From: Chloroflexota bacterium
GTDB taxonomy: Bacteria > Chloroflexota > Anaerolineae > DTPP01
Assembly (NCBI GenBank): GCA_012514615.1
Contig: JAAYZY010000097.1
Coordinates: 1-11,458, forward strand
DNA length: 11,458 nucleotides
Direction of reading: 5' to 3'
Shown: positions 1 to 6,166 of the stretch, piece by piece
Numbering within the stretch: the stretch's first letter is position 1
Layout: the number at the start of each line of letters is the position of its first letter
The notes under the pieces: model-generated
What the model was told of the DNA's origin: nothing
Seen by the model: the letters and a program-made list of their open reading frames with translations, nothing else
Database searches by the model: none
Program-made: the position numbers and the translations under genes

Positions 1-124
1 AGGCTGCTGGGGCGCTGTACCGCCTGCCCCTACACCTTCCCAGTATACACCCATTCTGCCCACAAGGCAACTGGGACGCCAGACGCACCGTGCGGGGAGC
101 CTGACCATCCTTCTCGGTTGCCTA

Positions 125-153
125 TTGACAACCGCTGCCCGTTGTGATACAAT
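125..153 (+). promoter_or_regulatory. sigma70-like promoter of the nitroreductase operon
   Basis: A perfect TTGACA -35 box (125-130) is followed by a 17-bp spacer and a TACAAT -10 box (148-153). TG at 145-146 gives an extended -10. The predicted start of transcription is about 159-161, roughly 90 bases before the first nitroreductase start codon. Upstream, in 1-124, I see no supportable gene, only short unassignable open frames that may include the tail of a preceding gene. Confidence 0.8.
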
Positions 154-158
154 AGGGG

Positions 159-176
159 TGCATATGAAGATATGCA
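159..176. promoter_or_regulatory. palindromic candidate operator over the transcription start
   Basis: TGCATAT and ATATGCA form perfect 7-bp arms around a 4-bp centre (GAAG, 166-169), placed just after the -10 box and over the predicted transcription start. A dimeric repressor bound here would block initiation. An 18-bp AT-rich dyad at this place fits MarR/PadR/TetR-like operators in general, but no such regulator gene is in the window, so the binder is unknown. Confidence 0.5.
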
Positions 177-192
177 TAGATGATCTATTTCT

Positions 193-234
193 TCTCCTAA
201 GACCAGGAGAGTACGGCGGGGCCCGAGGCCCCGC
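193..234 (+). promoter_or_regulatory. structured 5' leader with two hairpins before the nitroreductase start
   Basis: Two adjacent stem-loops lie in the untranslated leader. The first pairs TCTCCT (193-198) with AGGAGA (205-210). The second is a GC-rich 8-bp stem, GCGGGGCC (216-223) with GGCCCCGC (227-234) and a 3-nt loop, ending directly before the GGAAGGAG ribosome binding site (235-242). The second stem may affect ribosome access. The AGGAGA arm is Shine-Dalgarno-like and would be hidden by the first stem. No known riboswitch class is recognised. Confidence 0.4.
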
Positions 235-248
235 GGAAGGAGCGGCCC

Positions 249-797
249 ATGAGTGATTCCCTGCTTCTGGATACCTTGCGGGAGCGACGTACCGTTCGGC
301 GCTACACAGACCAAGAGGTGACCATGGAGGAGGTGAAGGCGCTATTGGCTGCGGCCATGAGCGCCCCTTCCATGCTGAACCGTCGCCCGTGGCACTTCGT
401 GGTCGTCCGCGCCCCCGAGACGCGGGAGCTCGTGGTGGACTCGCTACGGCTCCACCCGGGCTTGGGGAGCGCGCCGGTCTTCGTGGCCGTGCTGGCCGAT
501 GGCGGCAAATCGCCCACCTGGCGCCTGGACCTGAGCGGAGCCATCCAGAACCTCTTGTTGGCGGCCACGGGCATGGGCCTGGGCGCAGCCTGGATCAACG
601 CTGCAGACAGCGCAGCGGTGGAAGGAGCCGCCCCAGCCCTGCGCCGGGCGTTGCACATCCCCGAGCACTTCTCGCTGCTGGCGTTTGTGGCCGTGGGGCA
701 TCCGGCCGAGCAGTTGCCGCCGCACGAGGAGGATCCCATGTTCTTCAGCACACGGGTGCACTACGACCGTTGGAACCAGCGCTTGATCTCCCGCTGA
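249..797 (+). CDS. nitroreductase family protein (FMN-dependent), copy 1
   Basis: A 182-residue protein of the nitroreductase family (PF00881), whose members bind FMN and use NAD(P)H to reduce nitro groups, quinones, flavins or other substrates, usually as cytoplasmic homodimers. Visible family features are the N-terminal phosphate-binding RERRTVRRY (11-19), SAPSMLNRRPWHFVVV (38-53), the central helix NLLLAATGMGLGAAW (about 101-115) and the C-terminal VGHPAEQLPP (about 149-158). The length is normal for the short nitroreductases. The ATG at 249 has AAGGAG six bases upstream. The gene follows a strong promoter with a palindromic operator and a hairpin leader, so it is probably inducible. A second nitroreductase follows after 52 bases in the same direction. 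The substrate cannot be deduced; the family call is secure. Confidence 0.9.
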   Translation: MSDSLLLDTLRERRTVRRYTDQEVTMEEVKALLAAAMSAPSMLNRRPWHFVVVRAPETRELVVDSLRLHPGLGSAPVFVAVLADGGKSPTWRLDLSGAIQNLLLAATGMGLGAAWINAADSAAVEGAAPALRRALHIPEHFSLLAFVAVGHPAEQLPPHEEDPMFFSTRVHYDRWNQRLISR

Positions 798-849
798 GCC
801 GACCGACGACCGGCCCAGGGGAGCCTTCGGCGTATGCAGAGGAGGTCCC

Positions 850-1500
850 ATGACAGAACAACAGATTCCGCCGATTGTGGAGGCGATCCTGGCGCGGCGT
901 ACCACGCGCCAGTTCACCCAGCAGGCGGTAGACGACGATCTGATCCGGCAGGTGCTGCAGATGGCCATGTACGCCCCTTCTCGCCTGGGGCAGCGGCCCT
1001 GGCAGTTTGTGGTGGTGCGCAACGCCGAGACGCGGCAGAAGCTGCGCGCCGCCCTGAGGGTGGGGGAGGGGTACGGCGATGCGCCGGTGCTGGTGGCAGT
1101 GTTGGTGCCAGGTTCAACCACCCAGCGCTGGGATTTGGACGCGGCCGCCGCCACCCAGAACTTGCTGCTGGCGGCCACGGCGCTGGGCCTGGGTTCGGCC
1201 TGGGTGGCCAACCCCACTAGCGCCGAATGGAGCGACACGGCCAAGCGCCTGCCGGATCTCATCGGCAGCCCCAGCGACGCGCAGTTGGTGGCGCTGGTGG
1301 CGCTGGGGCACATGGCGGCCCAACTGCCGCCCTACAGGGTGCAAGACGTTCTCGACCCCAAGGCGGTACACCTGGAACGGGTTGATCTGCTCCCGGACAC
1401 GGAGCACGGCCGGCGCGGGGGCTGGCGAGACTTCTTCGGCCACGCCGACGCATGGACGACCGCCGAACAGGCAGCCCCTCGGGTCCCCGGCGCCACCTAA
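850..1500 (+). CDS. nitroreductase family protein (FMN-dependent), copy 2
   Basis: A 216-residue paralogue of the preceding protein. Conserved blocks are ILARRTTRQF (13-22), YAPSRLGQRPWQFVVV (41-56), NLLLAATALGLGSAW and LVALGHMAAQLPP. Both copies share the RPW-F-VVVR..ETR stretch, pointing to tandem duplication followed by divergence. This copy has an extra C-terminal tail of about 40 residues rich in charged and Trp residues (..GGWRDFFGHADAW..) absent from copy 1. The ATG at 850 follows AGGAGGT at 840-846, a short but usable spacing. It is presumably cotranscribed with copy 1, as the 52-bp gap has no promoter or terminator that I can see. The two proteins could form homodimers or a heterodimer. 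Substrate unknown. Confidence 0.9.
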   Translation: MTEQQIPPIVEAILARRTTRQFTQQAVDDDLIRQVLQMAMYAPSRLGQRPWQFVVVRNAETRQKLRAALRVGEGYGDAPVLVAVLVPGSTTQRWDLDAAAATQNLLLAATALGLGSAWVANPTSAEWSDTAKRLPDLIGSPSDAQLVALVALGHMAAQLPPYRVQDVLDPKAVHLERVDLLPDTEHGRRGGWRDFFGHADAWTTAEQAAPRVPGAT

Positions 1501-1540
1501 GCTGCATCCACCCGCCTCGGCGGCGCTGCGGCGGTAGGCG

Positions 1541-1575
1541 CGCTGGCTGGGGGGCCAACAGCCCCCCAGCCAGCG
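1541..1575. terminator. perfect 15-bp hairpin after the nitroreductase pair
   Basis: CGCTGGCTGGGGGGC (1541-1555) and its exact reverse complement (1561-1575) flank a CAACA loop. It starts 41 bases after the stop codon of nitroreductase copy 2 and ends about 30 bases before the next promoter. No T-run follows on the plus strand, so it is a very stable terminator-like or RNA-protecting structure, not a textbook intrinsic terminator. Confidence 0.65.
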
Positions 1576-1607
1576 GCGCATCGGCCTTGGCTCTTTCGGT
1601 GGCATCT

Positions 1608-1636
1608 TTGCCCGCCCCGGTGCTCTCTGGTATAAT
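1608..1636 (+). promoter_or_regulatory. sigma70-like promoter of the alpha/beta hydrolase gene
   Basis: TTGCCC (1608-1613), a 17-bp spacer and a perfect TATAAT (1631-1636) preceded by TGG, giving an extended -10. Transcription should start near 1643, which argues against the upstream GTG at 1643 and for the ATG at 1673 as the translation start. Confidence 0.75.
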
Positions 1637-1672
1637 CGCCTGGTGCGGCCGTGCGCCGCCGGGAGGAAGGGG

Positions 1673-2920
1673 ATGACCGACCCGCTGCAAGCCGAAGACC
1701 TGGCCGCCTTTGCCCGCTCCTTGGGGGTGCGCGGGTCGGTGACGGATCGTTCGTCGCTGGCCCAGACGAACCAGCCGCCGCTGACCTTGCTGGCGGCGTC
1801 GGCGCGTTTGCTGGGCCTGGGGCCGGTGTTGCCTTCCGCCATCGCCGAGTACATCGTTGGCCTGTCTCGTCTGGCGCCGGACGAGGCGCGAGCGGTGCTG
1901 GGGCGCATCCGCCGCTTGGACGACTGGGGCCCCGTGTGGCTGGAGGAAGCTGAGCGGCGGCGGGCCGCGGCCGAAGGGCACGAGAAGGCCGGCGCCCTCT
2001 GCGCGGCTTGGGAGGCTTGGAGCGCTGTGCTGGCCTGCCAGCGTATGGCCCTCTTCGCCGACGGCCTGGTGGTGCCTGCGCCCACTGCCGACCAGCACTG
2101 GTACACCTACCAGGCGCTGCGGCGCACCCACGGGCAGCTCTGGCGGTTGGAGGGGCGGCCGGTGCACGAGCTGCTCATCCCGGGCCCAGAGGAGAAGATC
2201 CCCGCCCTGTTCCACCTCCCCGGCGACGGCCTGACAGGCGTCCCCACGGTGGTGCTGTTACACGGCCTGAGCGGGTACAAGGAGTACAAGGACCATCAGG
2301 CGCTGCCTCTGCGCGACGCCGGTTACGCCACCCTCTGCATCGACATGCCCGCCCACGGCGAGCGTTACTTCGGTCGGCGGCTGCGGCCCCACGAGGAGCC
2401 AGAGTGCCTGGCGGCGTTGGATTGGCTGGCGGCCCAACCAGAGGTGGACCCTCAACGGGTGGCGCTCATGGGCGGCAGCATGGGCGGCTATTGGGCGCTG
2501 CGGTCGGCGGCTGCGGCCGCACCTGCCCGTGCTTGCGTCGCCTTGGCTACGCCCTATGCCCTGGGGCTGGGGAACCCCGCCGCCTGGTCGGCTCGCCGCC
2601 GCCCAAAGGGGAACCGGATCCCGTTCTTGCTGCAGGAGTTTGCCCGGGTGATGGGCACCGCCGACCCCAACGCCCTGGTGGAGATGGCCGCCCAGTTCAC
2701 CTTGGAGGGACGGCTGTCGGCGGTGCGCTGCCCCCTCTTCCTGGGGCACGGCACGCAAGACCGCACGGTCCCCTTCAGCGAGCTGTGGCGGCTGGCCCGT
2801 GAGGCGCCGGCCGAGGCGACGCGCCTGCACGCCTACGAAGGGGCCGACCACGAGCTGGCGGGTCCCGCTTGGGAGCAGATGCCGCCGATCCTGGAATGGC
2901 TAGAGGAGGCGCTGGCGTGA
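1673..2920 (+). CDS. alpha/beta hydrolase with helical N-terminal extension
   Basis: A 415-residue serine hydrolase. The C-terminal half (about 187-415) is an alpha/beta-hydrolase fold with oxyanion segment LLHGLSGYKEY (195-205), nucleophile elbow GGSMGG with Ser269, acid Asp363 in HGTQDRTVP and His393 in GADHEL, so the triad is complete. Residues 1-185 are mostly helical and include a Trp-rich stretch. This layout matches the FrsA/DUF1100 and 2,6-dihydroxypseudooxynicotine hydrolase-like group, in which the helical part covers the active site; some members are C-C bond hydrolases, others esterases. The reaction here is unknown. No signal peptide is seen, so it is probably cytoplasmic. The ATG at 1673 follows a GGGAGGAAGGGG purine tract; an in-frame GTG at 1643 would sit on the predicted transcription start. 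The gene has its own promoter. Confidence 0.85.
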   Translation: MTDPLQAEDLAAFARSLGVRGSVTDRSSLAQTNQPPLTLLAASARLLGLGPVLPSAIAEYIVGLSRLAPDEARAVLGRIRRLDDWGPVWLEEAERRRAAAEGHEKAGALCAAWEAWSAVLACQRMALFADGLVVPAPTADQHWYTYQALRRTHGQLWRLEGRPVHELLIPGPEEKIPALFHLPGDGLTGVPTVVLLHGLSGYKEYKDHQALPLRDAGYATLCIDMPAHGERYFGRRLRPHEEPECLAALDWLAAQPEVDPQRVALMGGSMGGYWALRSAAAAAPARACVALATPYALGLGNPAAWSARRRPKGNRIPFLLQEFARVMGTADPNALVEMAAQFTLEGRLSAVRCPLFLGHGTQDRTVPFSELWRLAREAPAEATRLHAYEGADHELAGPAWEQMPPILEWLEEALA

Positions 2921-2981
2921 GGCAGCAGGCCTTCCGGGGAGCCCCGGGCGGCCGTTGTGAAGCCTCCGTGCGGCAGGTGTG

Positions 2982-4289
2982 ATGGAGCAGCAGACGCCCA
3001 CCCTCAGCGAGCGCGAGAAAGAGATCCTGCAACTGGTGGCCACCGGGGTGACCAACCAGCAGGTGGCCCGCGCCCTGCAGATCAGCCCCAATACGGTGAA
3101 GGTGCACCTGCGTAACATCTTCGGCAAGCTGGGGGTGGAGTCGCGCACCGAAGCGGTGCTGCTGGCCGTGCAGGAGGGCTGGGTGGAGCTCCCCGGCCTG
3201 GAGGCGGTGGAACCGAGGCCCGAGCCGCTGCCGGCCCCTGCGGCGAGGCCAGCCATCGGCCCTTACCGTCGGGCCTTCTTGGTGGTCAGCGTGCTGGCGG
3301 TGCTGGCCGCGCTGTGGCTGCCCTGGCCCAACGCTGGGCCGGCCGAGGCCGGCCAGGGGGACTTTGCGGAGGCCGCGGCTGGAGAGCGGGCCGTTGGGCC
3401 CTACCAGGCCGGCGCTTCCCGCTGGCTGCCTCGGGTGCAGATGCCCACGCCTCGGGGTCGCCTGGCCGTGGCTGCCGTGGAGAGCGCAGTCTATGCCATC
3501 GGCGGAGCCACCGACCAGGGGATCACCGGCCGGGTGGAGGTCTACGACACGGCGGCCGACGCCTGGAATACCGCCGAGCCGCTGCCCACGCCAGCGGCCA
3601 ACATCTCCGCCGCAGTGATAGACGGGCGCATCTACGTCCCGGGCGGATACGGCGCCGACGGCAGCTTCCTGCAGACGCTGCAGGTCTACGACCCGGCTGT
3701 CGGGGCCTGGGGCGAGGCGGCTCCCTTGCCGCTGCCGCTGGCCGGCTACGCCCTGGCCACCGACGGGGCGCAGCTTTACCTTTTCGGCGGCAGCGATGGC
3801 CAGGAGTACCGCTCCGATGCCTACCGCTACGATCCCCAAGCAGACCGCTGGCAAACCTTGCCTCCCATGCCCACCGCTCGCGGCTTTGCCGCCGCTGGCT
3901 GGCTGCAGGGGTGGGCCTACGTGGTGGGCGGCTACGATGGGCAGCGTGAGCTGGCGACCTGCGAGCGTTTCGACCCAGCAGCGGGGGGATGGCTGCCCTG
4001 CGCGGCCCTGACGGCCGCCCGCGGCGGCCTGGCCGCGGCGGTGGTGGGCGAGGCGCTCTACGCCATGGGCGGCGGGTGGGATAGCCACCTGGCCTTCAAC
4101 GAGAAGTACACCCCGGCGGCCGACTCCTGGGCTTCCTTCGAGACGCCGATCTTGGGCGAGTGGCGGCTGTTGGGCGCGGCGGCCCAGGGGCCCTACATCT
4201 ACGCCCTGGGCGGGCGCAGCGGCCGCTACCTCAGCGCCAACGAAGCCTACCAGGCCCAGTTCCGCATCCTCTTGCCCGTGGGGCCCTGA
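2982..4289 (+). CDS. membrane one-component regulator: LuxR-type HTH, TM segment, Kelch propeller
   Basis: A 435-residue fusion. Residues 7-62 are a GerE/LuxR-type helix-turn-helix (LSEREKEILQLVATGVTNQQ, then ISPNTVKVHLRNIFGKLGV). A Pro-rich linker (74-94) leads to one TM helix (about 98-115) preceded by RR, which predicts a cytoplasmic N-terminus. The rest contains six Kelch repeats, marked by GG doublets at 174, 221, 269, 316, 363 and 410 and a Y.DP...W pattern. This fits a six-bladed beta-propeller outside the membrane, probably closed by the strand around 146-154. The only two cysteines (327, 340) both lie in blade four and could form a disulfide. The architecture resembles ToxR/CadC-type signalling, with a sensor outside and DNA binding inside without phosphorelay. 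Ligand and targets are unknown. An in-frame GTG lies one codon upstream (2979); the ribosome binding site is weak. Confidence 0.85.
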   Translation: MEQQTPTLSEREKEILQLVATGVTNQQVARALQISPNTVKVHLRNIFGKLGVESRTEAVLLAVQEGWVELPGLEAVEPRPEPLPAPAARPAIGPYRRAFLVVSVLAVLAALWLPWPNAGPAEAGQGDFAEAAAGERAVGPYQAGASRWLPRVQMPTPRGRLAVAAVESAVYAIGGATDQGITGRVEVYDTAADAWNTAEPLPTPAANISAAVIDGRIYVPGGYGADGSFLQTLQVYDPAVGAWGEAAPLPLPLAGYALATDGAQLYLFGGSDGQEYRSDAYRYDPQADRWQTLPPMPTARGFAAAGWLQGWAYVVGGYDGQRELATCERFDPAAGGWLPCAALTAARGGLAAAVVGEALYAMGGGWDSHLAFNEKYTPAADSWASFETPILGEWRLLGAAAQGPYIYALGGRSGRYLSANEAYQAQFRILLPVGP

Positions 4290-4310
4290 GGCCAGGCTGC
4301 CTTCCTGGCC
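4290..4310. terminator. weak hairpin after the HTH-Kelch gene
   Basis: GGCCAGG (4290-4296) pairs with CCTGGCC (4304-4310) around a 7-nt loop, directly after the stop codon and before the next promoter. No T-run follows, so termination activity is uncertain. Confidence 0.4.
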
Positions 4311-4328
4311 GTGGGAGACGAGCCTCCC

Positions 4329-4357
4329 TTGGCCTCGCGGGCCAGCCGGTGTACAAT
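4329..4357 (+). promoter_or_regulatory. promoter of the MDR dehydrogenase gene
   Basis: TTGGCC (4329-4334), a 17-bp spacer and TACAAT (4352-4357), about 37 bases before the start codon. The -10 box is the same as in the nitroreductase promoter. The -35 box is a partial match. Confidence 0.6.
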
Positions 4358-4393
4358 GGGCCACCCCCATCCCTCCAGAAGGAGGCCATCACC

Positions 4394-5419
4394 ATGCGCC
4401 ACGCGACACGGATCGTCTTCGCCGCCCCGCGTCAAGCGGAGCTGCAGCCCTGCGAGGTAGACGAGGCACTAGGGCCGGGTGAGTTCCTGGTGCAGACCCA
4501 GTGTTCGCTCATCAGCCCGGGCACCGAGCTGGCCTGGTTCACCGGCCTGCAGCGGGAGATCTTGGGCGACGCCTGGAGCTACCCCCTCTACCCCGGTTAC
4601 TGCAACGTGGGCCGGGTGTTGGCGGTAGGGCCCAACAGCCGCTACCGCGAGGGCGACCTGGTGGTCTGCCACGCGCCCCACGCTTCGGTGGCCCGCAGCA
4701 CCGTGGAACGGCCCTCGTGCCGGGTGCCCAGGGGCCTTTCGCCGCGCCAGGCCGCCTTCGCCCGTATGGCTGAGATCGCCCTCCTATCGCTGCGGGTGGC
4801 CAGCCTCTCCCTGGGCGACCAGGTGCTGGTGCTGGGGTTGGGCCTGGTGGGCAACCTGGCCGCCCAGCTCTTCCGCTTGGCTGGCGCCGACGTCTTGGCC
4901 GCCGACTTCTCTCCCTTTCGCCTGGAGCGCGCCCGCCGCTGCGGCCTGCCTCTGCTGGTGAACCCGGCGGAGCAGAGCCTGCAAGAGGCGGTGGCGGCGT
5001 GGAGCGCCGGCCAAGGGGCGCACATCGCCGTGGACGCCACCGGCACGGCCCCGGGCATCCTGCAGGCAGTCATGCTCACCCGCAACCTGGGCGAGGTGGT
5101 TATGCTGGGTACGCCCCGCCAGTCGGTGACCCTCAACGCCACACCGGCCCTGCTGTGGGCGCACCAGCGGGGCATCGTCATCAAGGGCGCGGAGCGCGGC
5201 CACCACTACGGCGTGCTGGAGAGCCCCTTCACCCGACATTCCAGCACCCGCGACCTGAGCCTGGTGATGGGCTGGTCTCAGTCGGGCGCGCTGCAGACGG
5301 AGCCGCTGCGCACCCACCTGCTGCCGCCTTCGGCATGTCAGCAGGCCTATGACGGTCTGGATGCGGACAAGGAGCACTACCTGGGGGTGATCTTGGACTG
5401 GACGACGGACCGGGGGTAA
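4394..5419 (+). CDS. zinc-less MDR-family dehydrogenase (BchC/sugar-dehydrogenase-like)
   Basis: A 341-residue medium-chain dehydrogenase/reductase. The N-terminal catalytic domain carries SLISPGTE (38-45), characteristic of the BchC-like/threonine-dehydrogenase-like branch. The usual GHE zinc-ligand segment is replaced by PGYCNVG (67-73), and no four-Cys structural zinc site is seen, so catalysis is probably zinc-independent or altered. The Rossmann domain shows VLVLGLGLVGN with GxGxxG at 148-153; Asp171 at the end of the second strand favours NAD(H) over NADP(H). Related proteins act on sugars, polyols or bacteriochlorophyllide intermediates. There are no chlorophyll genes here, so BchC itself should not be assumed. 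The frame is open further upstream, but the ATG at 4394 has AAGGAGG at 4379-4385 and its own promoter. It is convergent with the small membrane-protein operon. Confidence 0.85.
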   Translation: MRHATRIVFAAPRQAELQPCEVDEALGPGEFLVQTQCSLISPGTELAWFTGLQREILGDAWSYPLYPGYCNVGRVLAVGPNSRYREGDLVVCHAPHASVARSTVERPSCRVPRGLSPRQAAFARMAEIALLSLRVASLSLGDQVLVLGLGLVGNLAAQLFRLAGADVLAADFSPFRLERARRCGLPLLVNPAEQSLQEAVAAWSAGQGAHIAVDATGTAPGILQAVMLTRNLGEVVMLGTPRQSVTLNATPALLWAHQRGIVIKGAERGHHYGVLESPFTRHSSTRDLSLVMGWSQSGALQTEPLRTHLLPPSACQQAYDGLDADKEHYLGVILDWTTDRG

Positions 5420-5452
5420 GCCATACGCTGTTCCAGGGGAAAGGAGAGGCTG

Positions 5453-5476
5453 CGCCCTGGCCAAGTGGCCGGGGCG
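5453..5476. terminator. bidirectional hairpin between convergent genes
   Basis: A 10-bp stem (5453-5462 with 5467-5476, one T-G wobble) and an AAGT loop lie between the dehydrogenase stop (5419) and the stop of the minus-strand membrane gene (5481-5479). The position suits a shared terminator, though neither side has a T-run. Its core resembles the palindrome at 6494-6511. Confidence 0.55.
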
Positions 5477-5478
5477 GA

Positions 5479-5859
5479 TCAGAACTGACCTGTGGGCGGC
5501 CAACGCAACCACAACAACGCCACCAAGATGGCTACATTCATCAGGCCGGCGCTGATGAACGGTTGCAGCGGCTGGGCAAAGAGAGCCAGCCCCCGCAGGG
5601 ACAGAGCGGCAGAGGCGATGGCCAGGTCTCGCCGCCACCCATGCTGGCCCCAGACGCCAACCTCGGCCGCCACGAAGCCGAGCAGGGCCAGCAGCCACGG
5701 CGCGCCGCCTTTGGTCTGCACAGCCACGGCAGGGACGCGCCCGCTCAAGAGCCAAGAGCGACCGAACACGCCCCACCCGGACAGCCCCAGTGTGGGCGCC
5801 AAGAAGAAGATGTGCCCCAGCCCATGAGCGCCCACCGCCAGCGCCAGAATCGCCCGCAA
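5479..5859 (-). CDS. four-TM membrane protein of unknown function
   Basis: A 126-residue, very hydrophobic protein with four likely membrane helices (about 4-22, 54-71, 78-95 and 101-118). HGLGH (12-16) in the first helix places two histidines one turn apart, a possible metal or haem ligand pair. GRSWLLSG (33-40) lies in the first loop and QHGWRRD (72-78) between helices two and three. I do not recognise the family. The start is uncertain: the frame is open back to the stop codon of the preceding gene, with no ATG. TTG at 5859 gives this length and a GTG at 5835 is an alternative. GAGAGGAGC lies too far upstream of the TTG to be ideal. It is the third gene of a minus-strand operon behind two small TGA-containing membrane genes, with a strong hairpin between. 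Confidence 0.65.
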   Translation of the reverse strand: MRAILALAVGAHGLGHIFFLAPTLGLSGWGVFGRSWLLSGRVPAVAVQTKGGAPWLLALLGFVAAEVGVWGQHGWRRDLAIASAALSLRGLALFAQPLQPFISAGLMNVAILVALLWLRWPPTGQF

Positions 5860-5890
5860 CAGGTGGTCTGTCTTCGAGCTCCTCTCATAG

Positions 5891-5925
5891 ACCTGGGGGT
5901 CCCTCGAGACGGGGGACCCCCAGGT
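5891..5925. terminator. perfect 13-bp hairpin within the minus-strand operon
   Basis: ACCTGGGGGTCCC (5891-5903) and its exact complement (5913-5925) enclose a 9-nt loop, between the TAA of the upstream small gene (5934-5932) and the four-TM gene. No T-run follows on the minus strand. It may attenuate or stabilise parts of a polycistronic message. Confidence 0.55.
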
Positions 5926-5931
5926 GAGCCG

Positions 5932-6138
5932 TTAGGCTGTCTGTTGGCCGGCGCCTGCTTTGCCCAAGCAGTACATCCCCAGACCGCTGATGATCGTGTG
6001 GAACGCCAACCCGCCCCAGAGCTCGCTCAGGCGGGTGAACCCTTCTGTGTGGGAGAAGACCCCTCCCATGATGGCCGCAATTCAGATCACGCCCATGGCC
6101 AAAAGGATGATCCCGGCGATCAACCATCCTCGTTTCAT
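5932..6138 (-). CDS. candidate small membrane selenoprotein (in-frame TGA at codon 19)
   Basis: Read through one internal TGA (6084-6082), this frame gives 68 residues: MKRGWLIAGIILLAMGVI, U19, IAAIMGGVF, a polar loop (about 29-40) and a second helix (about 41-59) containing FH (46-47) and Cys57. The TGA lies in the middle of TM1. The ATG at 6138 follows GGAGGGG at good spacing. Most codons on both sides end in G or C, and the frame stays hydrophobic beyond the TGA, so it does not look like decay. It resembles the gene just upstream, including the TGA position. A hairpin with a GGUCU-containing loop begins 13 nt after the TGA (see 6050-6068). Lys2-Arg3 suggest a cytoplasmic N-terminus. Function is unknown; a redox or metal-binding role is inference. 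The alternatives are Trp (TGG) with a sequencing error, a nonsense mutation, or natural read-through. Confidence 0.6.
6050..6068 (-). promoter_or_regulatory. candidate bacterial SECIS hairpin of the 68-codon gene
   Basis: On the minus strand TGGGAG pairs perfectly with CTCCCA (6 bp) around the loop GGGTCTT. The stem starts 13 nt after the TGA and the first loop G is the 20th nucleotide after it. As I recall the family rules, bacterial SECIS elements have a small apical loop with a G in its first two positions, about 16-37 nt from the UGA; this fits. The loop contains GGUCU, as in the AGGUCU loop of E. coli fdhF. Confidence 0.5.
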
Positions 6139-6166
6139 CGTTCGCCCCTCCAATCTGTGGTCTCGG

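Noticed and set aside
1..124. C-terminal tail of an upstream gene
   Set aside because: Several short frames are open from the window edge, but none shows recognisable residues; no choice can be supported.
2775..4370. 531-codon minus-strand open frame
   Set aside because: Antisense shadow of the hydrolase end and HTH-Kelch gene, with no domain pattern.
5885..6127. 80-codon minus-strand frame over the second TGA gene
   Set aside because: It is uninterrupted, but rich in Arg/His/Gly with no membrane or domain pattern. The overlapping frame with TGA has the better ribosome site, coherent TM helices and similarity to its neighbour.
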